Source: an uncultured Allosphingosinicella sp. (lineage in GTDB: Bacteria > Pseudomonadota > Alphaproteobacteria > Sphingomonadales > Sphingomonadaceae). From it: a stretch of DNA of 64,000 bases. Shown here piece by piece: positions 56,498 to 64,000 of the stretch. The stretch's first letter is position 1; every line of letters starts with the position of its first letter. Below the pieces are notes generated by a model. It was not told where the DNA came from, did not search any database, and saw only the letters and a list, made by a program, of their open reading frames with translations. A program made the position numbers and the translations under genes. The DNA lies in the NCBI GenBank assembly GCA_934539295.1, contig CAKTCN010000015.1, positions 11,890-75,889 on the forward strand, written 5' to 3'.

Positions 56498-58111
56498 GTG
56501 AATAGAGTGAGGCTAAGCAGGCGTGAAATGGTAGAGGGCTCAGTAAGTGGCGCGGCCTTGCTTGCAACTTTCGGAGGCGCGGCAGCCGAGGCTTCGATGC
56601 AGACGGGTGAAGTTGCCCGCCAATGGCGCCGAGGCTTCGACAACCAGCGCGTGCCCGACCTCGGCAATGGCAGCTTCCTCAACCCAATCGTCTCGGGTGA
56701 TCGTCCCGATCCCGCCATCCTTAAGGACGGCGACGACTATTACATGACCTTCTCCAGCTTTGACTCATATCCGGGACTCACCATTTGGCACAGCCGAGAC
56801 CTGGTAAATTGGCAGCCGCGCAAGGCTGCGCTGACGAAGAACATCGGCTCGGTCTGGGCTGTCAGCCTGGAAAAGCATGAAGGTCGGTATTTCCTCTACA
56901 TCCCGGTCAAGGCGCAGCCAAACTCTACCTTCGTCATCTGGTCGGACGATATCGACGGGCCCTGGAGCGATCCGATCGATCTCAAGCTCCCCGATCATAT
57001 CGACCCCTGCCATGCGGTGGGCGAAGACGGGTCGCGCTGGCTGTTCCTGTCCGGCGGGGACCGAATCCGCTTGTCCGACGACGGCCTATCGACGGTCGGT
57101 GAGGTCGAGCATGTCTACGATCCTTGGCGCTATCCCGACGAGTGGATCGTGGAGGGCTTCGCGCCCGAAGGGCCCAAGATCCACCGGCATGGCGGCTGGT
57201 TCTACATGATCACGGCTGTCGGCGGCACGGCCGGTCCGCCGACCGGGCACATGGTGATCGCCGCGCGCTCACGCTCACTCCACGGTCCGTGGGAGCAGCA
57301 TCCGAATAATCCGCTGGTGCGCACCACCAGTGCCGAAGAGAGATGGTGGTCGCGCGGCCATGCCAGCCTGGTTGAGGCGCCGGACGGCAGCTGGTGGTCG
57401 GTCTATCATGGCTTCGAGAACGGTTATTGGACGCTCGGCCGCCAGTGCCTGATGGACCCGGTCGAATGGACCAACGACGGCTGGTTCCGAATGACCGGCG
57501 GCGATCTGTCGCAGCCGCTGCCCAAGCCTAAAGGCGGCCGCGCATTGCCGCACGGCCAAGCTTTGTCCGACGACTTCTCTAAGCCGCTGCAACTCGGCCA
57601 GAAATGGAACTTCTTCAAGCCATCGCCCACCGAGGCCCAGCGGGCCGAGGTGCGGGGCGGTGCGCTCCATCTTAAGGCAACCGGCACGGCACCAAGCAGT
57701 TCATCGCCTCTGCTGCTGATCGCGGGTGACACCGGATACCGGTTCGAATGCGACATTGAGATCGACGATGGCGGCGTCGCCGGTTTGCTGCTCTTCTATG
57801 ATGAGAAGCTTTATTGCGGTTTGGGGTTCGACGAGAAGCGCTTCGTTACTCATCAGTACGGCATCGAGCGCGGCCGACCGGAAAACCCGCATGGCCGCCG
57901 CATGCGCATGCGCGTCACCAACGATCAGCACATCGTCACCTTCCACACCTCTGGCGATGACGGCGCCACTTGGAAGAAGTTCGACCGCGGCATGGAAGTA
58001 TCCGGATACCACCACAATGTCCGTGGCGGCTTCCTAATGCTTCGTCCTGGCCTCTATTCAGCGGGGCAGGGCACTGCACGGTTCCGCAATTTCGATTTCA
58101 AGGCACTATGA
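56498..58111 (+). CDS. GH43-family glycoside hydrolase (arabinofuranosidase/xylosidase type), exported
   Basis: A 537-residue protein from a GTG start, with AGGAGCAGGTGAGG upstream. A Tat-like signal (SRREMVEGSVSGAALLATFGG) leads to a five-bladed propeller (about 65-340). The expected acids are visible: base Asp in SGDRPDPAI, the middle Asp in DHIDPCHAV and acid Glu in VEGFAPEGPKI. From about 370 a beta-sandwich (concanavalin-like, DFSKPLQLGQKWNFF) follows. Such enzymes remove arabinose or xylose side chains from plant polymers. The strong terminator ahead implies its own promoter is weak or read-through is used. Confidence 0.88.
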   Translation: MNRVRLSRREMVEGSVSGAALLATFGGAAAEASMQTGEVARQWRRGFDNQRVPDLGNGSFLNPIVSGDRPDPAILKDGDDYYMTFSSFDSYPGLTIWHSRDLVNWQPRKAALTKNIGSVWAVSLEKHEGRYFLYIPVKAQPNSTFVIWSDDIDGPWSDPIDLKLPDHIDPCHAVGEDGSRWLFLSGGDRIRLSDDGLSTVGEVEHVYDPWRYPDEWIVEGFAPEGPKIHRHGGWFYMITAVGGTAGPPTGHMVIAARSRSLHGPWEQHPNNPLVRTTSAEERWWSRGHASLVEAPDGSWWSVYHGFENGYWTLGRQCLMDPVEWTNDGWFRMTGGDLSQPLPKPKGGRALPHGQALSDDFSKPLQLGQKWNFFKPSPTEAQRAEVRGGALHLKATGTAPSSSSPLLLIAGDTGYRFECDIEIDDGGVAGLLLFYDEKLYCGLGFDEKRFVTHQYGIERGRPENPHGRRMRMRVTNDQHIVTFHTSGDDGATWKKFDRGMEVSGYHHNVRGGFLMLRPGLYSAGQGTARFRNFDFKAL

Positions 58112-58379
58112 GGGGATCTCGCCGGTGATCCTGGAGACGATTGGAGAGCGCGCTCCATTTTTCCAGTGATCGGGCAAGCGGAGAGGCGCGCTGGACTGCG
58201 CTCAACGACGAGGATGGCGAGCCTCTCCGAGAAGAAATCCAAACCATTTGCTTTGCACGATCAGCTCGTCGGTAGCGTCCAGCCTTGTAAAGCTAGCAAT
58301 TAGATTTCGGCGGCGCTTCCTCTGAATTGCTCGGCGCTTAACGCACGCCGATCCAGCGTCGCGCGTGCAGGGCGGCAGA
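58112..58379. other. Gap between GH43 and the FAD oxidoreductase gene
   Basis: These 268 bases carry no recognised gene. Two genes converge here. Short open stretches exist (for example WTALNDEDGEPLREE in the plus direction at about 58187-58231) that could be a gene scar, but nothing identifies them. Confidence 0.3.
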
Positions 58380-59291
58380 TCATTTCACTCGTACTGGATC
58401 TCTCGTTAGGGACTGGTGCGAACCCACTCCCGCGAGCACGCCGGAGGCAGAGGCAAGCGTCGCGTTGTGCATCGCCTTTGCGGCGTCTCCTGCAGCATAG
58501 ACGCCATCAATCGAGGTAAGTCCCCAGTCATCCACCTGGACGAACTTGCCCGACGGTCCATCGGACATTCGCACTCCGAGCTGCTCCGCCAGCGGGCTCG
58601 CCAGGCGGGTTTTTGGCGCCGTGAAGATGGCCGAAATGCCAATTTCACGCCCATCCGCTAGTTGGACCGACGTGATCGCTGGCCCATCGCCAATCACGGC
58701 AGCAACAGGGCTTCGCTCAATCGTGACGCCGCGCATCTGGAGCTGCGAAGTCTCTTCTTCACCTGGTTCGAAAAGACCTTGCGTGAAGTAGGTAGTGGCG
58801 CCCCAGTCCGGGATGAGCGCGGCTTGATGGGCAGACATGGGATGGTTGGCGATGACGCCCAGCTTGCCATCTCGCACTTCATACCCATGACAATAAGGGC
58901 AGTGGAGCACGGTCTTACCCCACCTTTCGAGCAGACCCGGGATGGCCGGCAGTTCGTCGGTCACGCCGATCGCGAGAATAAGCCGACGAGCGTGCCGGCG
59001 CTCTCCGCTTGAGAGCGTTAGCTCGAACTCGTTTTTTCTTCCTGAAGCTTCGCTGACCGTTCCTGTTAGGATCTCGGCTGTCGGATATGCGCGCAGCTGT
59101 TTGCGTGCGTCCTCTATGATCGCGGAAGGGGTTCGTCCATCTTGGCCAAGAAACCCGTGTGAAGCATCGGCGAACCGGTTCCGCGGCATGCCGGCATCTA
59201 TCATCAGCACGTTCTGCCTGGCGCGCGCCAACTGCATTGCTGCTGACTGCCCGGCGAAGCTGCCGCCAATCACAATCACGTCGTACATCAT
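58380..59291 (-). CDS. NAD(P)/FAD-dependent oxidoreductase, thioredoxin-reductase-like
   Basis: A 303-residue flavoprotein. The FAD motif is VIVIGGSFAGQSAAMQLARA; an inner CxxC is CPYCHGYEV; the C-terminal FAD motif is GVYAAGDAAKAM. This layout matches short thioredoxin-reductase-like enzymes, with the redox cysteines in the NADPH domain. The electron partner is unknown. ATG at 59291 has GGAG 5 nt upstream; a second ATG follows directly. It is divergent from an Rrf2 regulator, a pair often seen in redox response. Confidence 0.85.
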   Translation of the reverse strand: MMYDVIVIGGSFAGQSAAMQLARARQNVLMIDAGMPRNRFADASHGFLGQDGRTPSAIIEDARKQLRAYPTAEILTGTVSEASGRKNEFELTLSSGERRHARRLILAIGVTDELPAIPGLLERWGKTVLHCPYCHGYEVRDGKLGVIANHPMSAHQAALIPDWGATTYFTQGLFEPGEEETSQLQMRGVTIERSPVAAVIGDGPAITSVQLADGREIGISAIFTAPKTRLASPLAEQLGVRMSDGPSGKFVQVDDWGLTSIDGVYAAGDAAKAMHNATLASASGVLAGVGSHQSLTRDPVRVK

Positions 59292-59381
59292 CCAAGCTCC
59301 TACACGCAACCGTTGACGTTACATAATCATCTACTCGCTATCTGCAACTCGGCCTGTTACAAGGCACAGAAGGAGAGTGAA

Positions 59382-59855
59382 TTGCAGGCAGACGGACGGC
59401 TTTTCAGAATGCTTCACATCCTCCTCCACATGGATGGGCGCAAGGTCCCGCTGACCTCTCAGGACGCAGCGGCTATGCTGGACACGAACGCTGTGGTTGT
59501 TCGTCGGACCATGGCGGGCTTGCGAGATGCGGGTCACGTGAGATCGGTGAAGGGGCACGGGGGCGGCTGGACGCTGAACCGTGGTCTCAGCGAAATCACG
59601 GTCTTCGACGTCTACAAGGCATTGGGAGAGCCGCGGGTCTTTTCCATAGCGCCGGCGAACCCGACCCCAAGATGCTTGGTCGAGCAGGCCGTGAACGCGT
59701 CAATGGAGACAGCGCTCTCGAATGCGGAAAAGCTGCTGACCGACCATTTCGCCCGTATCTCGCTCGCTGATATCGCGGCCGACTTCGACAAGCGTCTCAC
59801 TGCGATGGGTCTGTCTCGAGCGGCACTGCAGGAACGTGCCCATATTTCCGGATAG
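59382..59855 (+). CDS. Rrf2-family transcriptional regulator
   Basis: A 157-residue regulator from the TTG at 59382, chosen because AAGGAGA lies upstream and the family begins with RLFRMLHILLHM; the longer frame to 59313 runs into the promoter. The winged helix includes AAMLDTNAVVVRRTMAGLRDAGHVRSVKGHGGGW. Only one cysteine is visible in the region where FeS-type Rrf2 proteins carry three (TPRCLVEQ), so it may sense redox or another signal without a cluster. It probably controls the divergent oxidoreductase. Confidence 0.82.
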   Translation: MQADGRLFRMLHILLHMDGRKVPLTSQDAAAMLDTNAVVVRRTMAGLRDAGHVRSVKGHGGGWTLNRGLSEITVFDVYKALGEPRVFSIAPANPTPRCLVEQAVNASMETALSNAEKLLTDHFARISLADIAADFDKRLTAMGLSRAALQERAHISG

Positions 59856-60173
59856 CCGAGGTAGGCTGAACGGCTCAGCCTTCGTACGCGTTAGACCGGG
59901 ATGGTCGCACCCAAAGGAGAATACCTCTCTCCGAGCATGTCGGCTGTAAAGTTGGCCCACGTGATGGCACCTGAATCAATGACCGCTTTGAAGATCAGCC
60001 AGAGTGATGTTGAAGGGCCGGACTTGGGCGCGAAGCTGCCGTGACCAGTTGTGGGCGTGGTCTCTTAAGCGGTTTTGGGACAGACTACGTGAACGGAATT
60101 TAGTTCAGAACCGCCGACACGTGCTTTCGGGTAGCGCGCTAACGAAAAGCTCCGAATCTTCAAGTTGTAGAAG
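59856..60173. other. Intergenic scar region, possible gene remnants
   Basis: No intact gene is seen in 318 bases. A small hairpin AGGCTGA/TCAGCCT at 59866-59884 follows the Rrf2 gene. On the minus strand a frame ending at 59891 reads LIFKAVIDSGAITWANFTAD and MLGERYSPLGATIPV; it looks like a protein C-terminus but I do not recognise it. The region lies next to the chimeric junction at about 60266. Confidence 0.35.
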
Positions 60174-60265
60174 TCACCATCCCGCGGCGAGCAGCTCTGC
60201 CTGCTGAATCACCGTCTGCGCGGCGTCGTCCTGCAGGTCGGGTGGATAGCCGTATTTGCGCAGGA
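60174..60265 (-). pseudogene. hsdR: 3' tail of a type I restriction enzyme R subunit (hsdR)
   Basis: The last 31 codons read RLILRKYGYPPDLQDDAAQT then VIQQAELLAAGW and stop. This is the characteristic C-terminal end of HsdR proteins (ILRKYGYPPD...QTVLEQAELL). Nothing upstream belongs to hsdR; instead the sequence joins the truncated DUF1570-like gene in another frame. It shows that a type I restriction locus once stood here and was deleted or rearranged. Confidence 0.75.
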
Positions 60266-60694
60266 TCAGGCGCCCGGATAATTGTTGAACATGAAATGGT
60301 GCGCATATTCGTGCCGCAGCACGACCTCCGGATCGAGCGAGAGACCGGAGGTGCGTGGAACGAACGCAAGCGATCCGGTGGCGCGCGGCAGGTAGAAGCC
60401 TGCGACCGAGCCGCCGCTCTTGCCTGCCATCAGCCGCTGCACCGTCGCGACATTGGACACGAGGTAGATGGTGAGGCGAGTCGCCTTGCCACTGTCGCTT
60501 GGCGGTATGTCCCTGAACAGGCGCATGGCCGCGTCGTAGCGTTCCAGCCGATCGGCGAACTTGCGTAGCGAATCCTCGCTTTCCTCCGAATAGATGACGA
60601 AATGTTCGGTACTCGCCTCGCGCCACTTGGCCGTGGCTTCGCTGGCGCACGCGGTCAATGCGGCCGCGGCCGTCAACATGTGAAGCAGCTTCAT
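60266..60694 (-). pseudogene. DUF1570-like (zinc-peptidase-type) lipoprotein, truncated at the island junction
   Basis: The 142 remaining residues begin with a lipoprotein signal (LLHMLTAAAALTACAS) and show TEHFVIYSEESEDSLRKFADRLERYDAAMR and the zinc-binding HEYAHH helix. Intact homologues continue for several hundred residues past NNYPGA, but here a stop follows immediately, supplied by the joined hsdR tail. The protein is therefore cut just after its metal motif and is probably non-functional. Confidence 0.75.
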
Positions 60695-60814
60695 TCCGTC
60701 CCCCGTACAGAATCAATCGCAAGTCACGCTAAAGTCGGCCTTTTACGGCGGCAAGGCAGGAACCATCCACGCCTGAAGAACATTGCGCTGCCGAACAGAT
60801 GAAGGAGGCTTGCC

Positions 60815-61672
60815 GTGGCGCATGTGGGTGACATCAGGACAGGGGCGGAGGTGCTGGGTTCGGACGGCGGCATGATCGGCCGGGTGGATCACGTTCACGG
60901 ACAGCACATCCACATCCTTCCGACCGCACCCTCGAGCAGCGCGGAGCATGTCATTCCGTTCGACTGGGTCGAACGGGTGGACGAGCATGTGCACTTGAAC
61001 GTTACTGCGGCCGTGGCGCGCGAGCGCTGGGGCGCCGATGACGATGCGCGTGGTGCCGGGACCTATGCAGCCGCTGCACCAGTGGCCGATCGCAAGACCA
61101 ACTGGATCCCTTGGGTGATCGGTCTCGTGCTGCTGGTGGGGGTGCTGATCTTCGGTCTGCGCAGCTGCGGCTATGTGGCGTCTGACACCGATTATGAGGG
61201 CAATGCCAGCGACGTGAACATGGCGGCGTTGGACGTGGGTGCCATGGCCGACGCCAACATGGCCGGCGCTGCCGCCGCCGCCGCTCCCCTTGGCGCGGCA
61301 GAGGCTTACCTGGCCGGGAACGAGGCGGGACCCCGCACCTTCGCTTTCGAACGGCTGAACTTCGACACGTCCAGCGCCGCGATCAGGGATGCGGATCGCA
61401 CCGAAATCACGCAGTTGAACACCCTGTTGCAGCGTTACCCCATGGTGGCTGTCGAGATTGTCGGCTTCACCGACGCGCGTGGTGGAGGCGCCGCCAATGC
61501 GGCGCTTGGCCAACAGCGGGCCGATGCGGTCAAGGCGGCTTTGGTCGCATCAGGCGCTGCCGAGGCACGCATCCGCACGCGCAGCGGAGGCGAAAGCCAG
61601 CCGACCGCCACCAACGCGACCGCCGGTGGGCAGTTCGAAAACCGCCGCACCGAAGTGGTAATCACGCGCTAA
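60815..61672 (+). CDS. DUF2171-OmpA fusion membrane protein
   Basis: A 285-residue protein from the GTG at 60815 (AAGGAGG upstream). Residues 1-75 form a PRC-barrel-like DUF2171 domain (VLGSDGGMIGRVDHVHGQHIHI). A single transmembrane helix lies near 96-112 (WIPWVIGLVLLVGVLIFGL). The C-terminal OmpA peptidoglycan-binding domain (about 175-285) carries LNFDTSSAAI and IVGFTDARGGGAANAALGQQRADAVKAAL. It may link an inner-membrane or cytoplasmic stress domain to the cell wall. It converges with priA, overlapping by 4 nt at the stops. Confidence 0.88.
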   Translation: MAHVGDIRTGAEVLGSDGGMIGRVDHVHGQHIHILPTAPSSSAEHVIPFDWVERVDEHVHLNVTAAVARERWGADDDARGAGTYAAAAPVADRKTNWIPWVIGLVLLVGVLIFGLRSCGYVASDTDYEGNASDVNMAALDVGAMADANMAGAAAAAAPLGAAEAYLAGNEAGPRTFAFERLNFDTSSAAIRDADRTEITQLNTLLQRYPMVAVEIVGFTDARGGGAANAALGQQRADAVKAALVASGAAEARIRTRSGGESQPTATNATAGGQFENRRTEVVITR

Positions 61673-63834
61673 AGGAAGCTGTAGGGATCGACGTCCACGG
61701 CGACCCGCACGCTCGACGGCCAGTCGAGTTCGCCTAGCCAGGTGCGGATCACGTCCTGGACGTCGAGGCTACGGGCGGCATGGACCAGCAAGCGCTGGCG
61801 GTGGCGGCCGCGGAGCATCGCGAGTGGGGCAGGTGCGGGGCCGAAGACAGCCATCTGCTCGACGCGGGGCGCGGTGCGGGCGATCAGACGCGCTGTTTCG
61901 GTGGCCTCCTCCTGCTTCTCCGAAGATATGATGATGCCTGCCAGGCGCCCGAAGGGGGGCATGGCGGCCTCACGCCGCGCATCGGTCTCGGCCTGGTAGA
62001 AGCCTTCGACATCGCCGGAGATGAGCGCGCTGATGACGGGCGCGCCGGGCTCGCGCGTCTGGACGAGGACGCGGCCGGGCTTTTCGCCGCGGCCGGCGCG
62101 GCCCGAGACTTGGCTGATCTGCTGGAAGCAGCGTTCGGCGGCGCGCAGGTCGCCGCCTGAGAGGCCGAGGTCGGCATCGACGACGCCCACCAGAGTGAGG
62201 TTGGGGAAGTGGTAGCCTTTGGTGACCAATTGCGTGCCGATGACGATGTCGATCGTGCCGGCTTCCATGCGGGCGACGAACTCGGCAGCCTTGGCCGGGG
62301 ACCAGATGGTGTCGGAGGTGACGATTGCGGTACGCGCCTCGGGGAAAAGCGCCTGGACCTCGTCCGATATGCGTTCGACGCCCGGGCCGCAGGCGACGAG
62401 CGCGTCTTCCTCCCTGCATTCCGGACATTCGCGCGGCGGCGGCATCATGTGGCCGCAATGGTGGCAGGCGAGGCGGCTGACCAGCCGATGCTCCACCATC
62501 CAGGCGGTGCAGTTCGGGCATTGGAAACGATGCCCGCAATGGCGGCACAGGGTCAGCGGTGCGTAGCCCCGGCGGTTGAGGAACAGGAGGCTTTGCTCGC
62601 TGCGCTCCAGATTGGCGGTGAGTTCCTGCACCAGGCTCGGCGCGAGCCAGCGGCCACGCGGGGGCGGGTCCTGAAGCATGTCGACTGCGCGGATCTCGGG
62701 CATCTCGGCGCCGCCGAAGCGAGCGGGGAGCTTGACCTCCTTGTAGACGCCGATCTCTGCCATCTGGCGGCTTTCGATTGCGGGCGTGGCGGAGGCGAGG
62801 ATGACGGGCACGCCCTCCAGCTTGGCGCGCATGACGGCAACGTCGCGGGCGTGATATTGGACCCCGTCTTCCTGCTTGAAACTGACCTCATGCGCCTCGT
62901 CCACGACGATGAGGCCGATGTTGCGATAGGGGAGGAAGAGGGCGGAGCGGGCGCCGACCACCACGCGTGCCTCGCCGGTGGCGATGGCGCGCCAGGCGCG
63001 GCGACGCTGGCTCTGGCGCAGGCCCGAGTGCCAGGCGACGGGCTCCACGCCGAAGCGGGCGGCGAAGCGCTTGAGGAAGGGCTCGGTCAGCGCGATCTCG
63101 GGCAGCAAGACCAGGGTCTGGCGATCCTGACGGATGCTTTCGGCGACTGCCTCGAAATAGACCTCGGTCTTGCCCGACCCCGTGACGCCGTCGAGCAGAA
63201 AGGGAGCGAAGTCGCGGGCGCGGACGGCGGCGACGAACTCGGCGGCGGCGTCGGCCTGCGCGTCTTCAAGGGCGGGCTGGTCGTGATCGGGATTGGGAAG
63301 CGGATAGGGATCGTCGATCGACACCTGCACGGCCTCGATCGCGCCGGCTTTCACCAAGCCGCGAATGACATTGTCCGTGACGTCGGCGGCGAGGGCCAGT
63401 TCGCGCACCAGGCCCTGGCGTTCGCCAAGCCGTTCAAGCGCCTGTTCACGTTGCGGGGTCAGGCGCGCGGGGACGAGCCCGGTGGTGCGATATTCGGTGA
63501 CGTGGCGGGCACCGTCTAGCGCGCTCGACGAGGCGAGCGCCATGCGCAGCACCGAGGCGAGCGGGGCCATATAATAGTCCGCGGTCCACTCAATCAGGCG
63601 GCGCAGTTCGGGCGCGAGCGGGGGAAGGTCATAGGCCTGAAGCAGGGGGCGGAGGCGATTGTCGCCCACCTCCTCGGTCTGGAGCCGATCGGCGTCCCAG
63701 ACCACGCCCGTCAGTTGGCGCGGGCCCAGGGGAGCCAGCACGATCGAACCGGGCGCGACGACCATCCCGTGCGGCACGCGATAGTCGAGTGGGCCCAGAG
63801 CGGCATTGAGCAGGATGACACGGGCGCGGGACAT
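61669..63834 (-). CDS. priA: Primosomal protein N', replication restart helicase
   Basis: A 721-residue superfamily 2 helicase that reloads the replisome at stalled forks. The N-terminal DNA-binding domain is followed by Walker A GVTGSGKTEVY, DEAH (VVDEAHEVSFKQEDGVQYHARD) and SATPAIES. The eight zinc cysteines appear as CRHCGHRFQCPNC and CHHCGHMMPPPRECPEC. Motif V/VI regions include GTQLVTKGYHFPNLTLVGVVDAD and QVSGRAGRGEKPG. The start MSRARVILLN at 63834 was chosen over the longer frame because the family begins there. Confidence 0.96.
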   Translation of the reverse strand: MSRARVILLNAALGPLDYRVPHGMVVAPGSIVLAPLGPRQLTGVVWDADRLQTEEVGDNRLRPLLQAYDLPPLAPELRRLIEWTADYYMAPLASVLRMALASSSALDGARHVTEYRTTGLVPARLTPQREQALERLGERQGLVRELALAADVTDNVIRGLVKAGAIEAVQVSIDDPYPLPNPDHDQPALEDAQADAAAEFVAAVRARDFAPFLLDGVTGSGKTEVYFEAVAESIRQDRQTLVLLPEIALTEPFLKRFAARFGVEPVAWHSGLRQSQRRRAWRAIATGEARVVVGARSALFLPYRNIGLIVVDEAHEVSFKQEDGVQYHARDVAVMRAKLEGVPVILASATPAIESRQMAEIGVYKEVKLPARFGGAEMPEIRAVDMLQDPPPRGRWLAPSLVQELTANLERSEQSLLFLNRRGYAPLTLCRHCGHRFQCPNCTAWMVEHRLVSRLACHHCGHMMPPPRECPECREEDALVACGPGVERISDEVQALFPEARTAIVTSDTIWSPAKAAEFVARMEAGTIDIVIGTQLVTKGYHFPNLTLVGVVDADLGLSGGDLRAAERCFQQISQVSGRAGRGEKPGRVLVQTREPGAPVISALISGDVEGFYQAETDARREAAMPPFGRLAGIIISSEKQEEATETARLIARTAPRVEQMAVFGPAPAPLAMLRGRHRQRLLVHAARSLDVQDVIRTWLGELDWPSSVRVAVDVDPYSFL

Positions 63835-63940
63835 GTGGCGCCTAGATCGAGTCTCGGCGGGCAAAAGGCAATGATTGTTGCTTTGGTCCGGCGTGATGAT
63901 TGGGGGAAGTGGCAAGGCCTCTGCATTCCCGCTGCCGTTC

Positions 63941-64000
63941 GTTTCGAGCGAAGTCGAGAAACGTGGGAGAGGCGGATGGTTTCTCGACTTCGCTCAAAAC
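63941..64000. repeat. Palindromic repeat (CTCGACTTCGCTC family), partial
   Basis: The 22-nt arm at 63941-63962 (begins GTTTCGAGCG, ends GTCGAGAAAC) is inverted at 63979-64000 with one mismatch. The element runs to the window edge. Its core is shared with the hairpin upstream of proC. It fits the interspersed repeats found throughout the window's core genome. Confidence 0.7.

Noticed and set aside
59856-60300. Direct repeat of the tRNA-Gln 3' end as right attachment site
   Set aside because: I scanned by eye for the CCTGCCGCCCCAGCCA end and found no convincing copy near the junction; a computed search is needed.
62209-63519. 436-codon plus-strand frame opposite priA
   Set aside because: Shadow of priA; no start signal and no recognised domain.

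Overview
The window looks like a chromosome segment of a GC-rich alphaproteobacterium of the Sphingomonas type. The evidence is the protein style (large TonB-dependent receptors, DUF2171-OmpA, UbiK, Zur next to MerC, SRPBCC/ADH/SDR stress genes), the many GTG/TTG starts and four or five families of intergenic palindromic repeats. It has a core-like left part (1-24.95 kb), an accessory block (about 24.95-60.27 kb) and a return to core genes (60.27-64 kb).

Left core part: the start of a probable S9 peptidase; dacB (PBP4); a minus-strand run of TonB-dependent receptor, AmpG-like permease and serine hydrolase, suggesting peptidoglycan fragment handling; nadC; an SRPBCC/Zn-alcohol dehydrogenase/SDR trio separated by palindromic repeats; cutA-ctaA; merC-zur with a candidate Zur box; dxs-tlyA; a lipoprotein adaptor plus RND pump, tspO, ubiK, ybjN, proC, ilvE and tRNA-Gln(TTG).

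Accessory block: a tyrosine integrase gene broken by three frameshifts lies just downstream of tRNA-Gln. It is followed by plant-polysaccharide genes: a frameshifted PL10 pectate lyase, a second pectate-lyase-like toroid protein, a divergent CE8 pectinesterase, two DUF1593 nucleoside-hydrolase-like proteins, a PA14-containing GH3, two very large TonB-dependent receptors and a GH43. In the middle are a ribB gene whose GTP-cyclohydrolase-II-like half is cut off by one in-frame stop, and two divergent, tightly overlapping operons: DUF2291 lipoprotein, RbsA-, RbsC-like, DeoR regulator, RbsB-like and TIM-barrel sugar isomerase on one strand; a two-subunit transketolase plus FGGY kinase on the other. 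This parts list matches the published transketolase route for D-apiose, the branched pentose of the pectin rhamnogalacturonan II and of apiogalacturonan. The block may therefore deal with pectin and its rare sugar: receptors import oligosaccharides, periplasmic enzymes trim them, the ABC transporter takes the sugar in, and isomerase, kinase and transketolase turn it into dihydroxyacetone phosphate and xylulose 5-phosphate. The sugar assignment is inference.

The right edge of the block is marked by an hsdR 3' tail fused into a truncated DUF1570-like gene. Beyond it come a DUF2171-OmpA protein and priA. A CGCTA-centred operator shared by several promoters of the block resembles the Caulobacter xylose-repressor site. 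No CRISPR array, rRNA or intact insertion sequence was seen.
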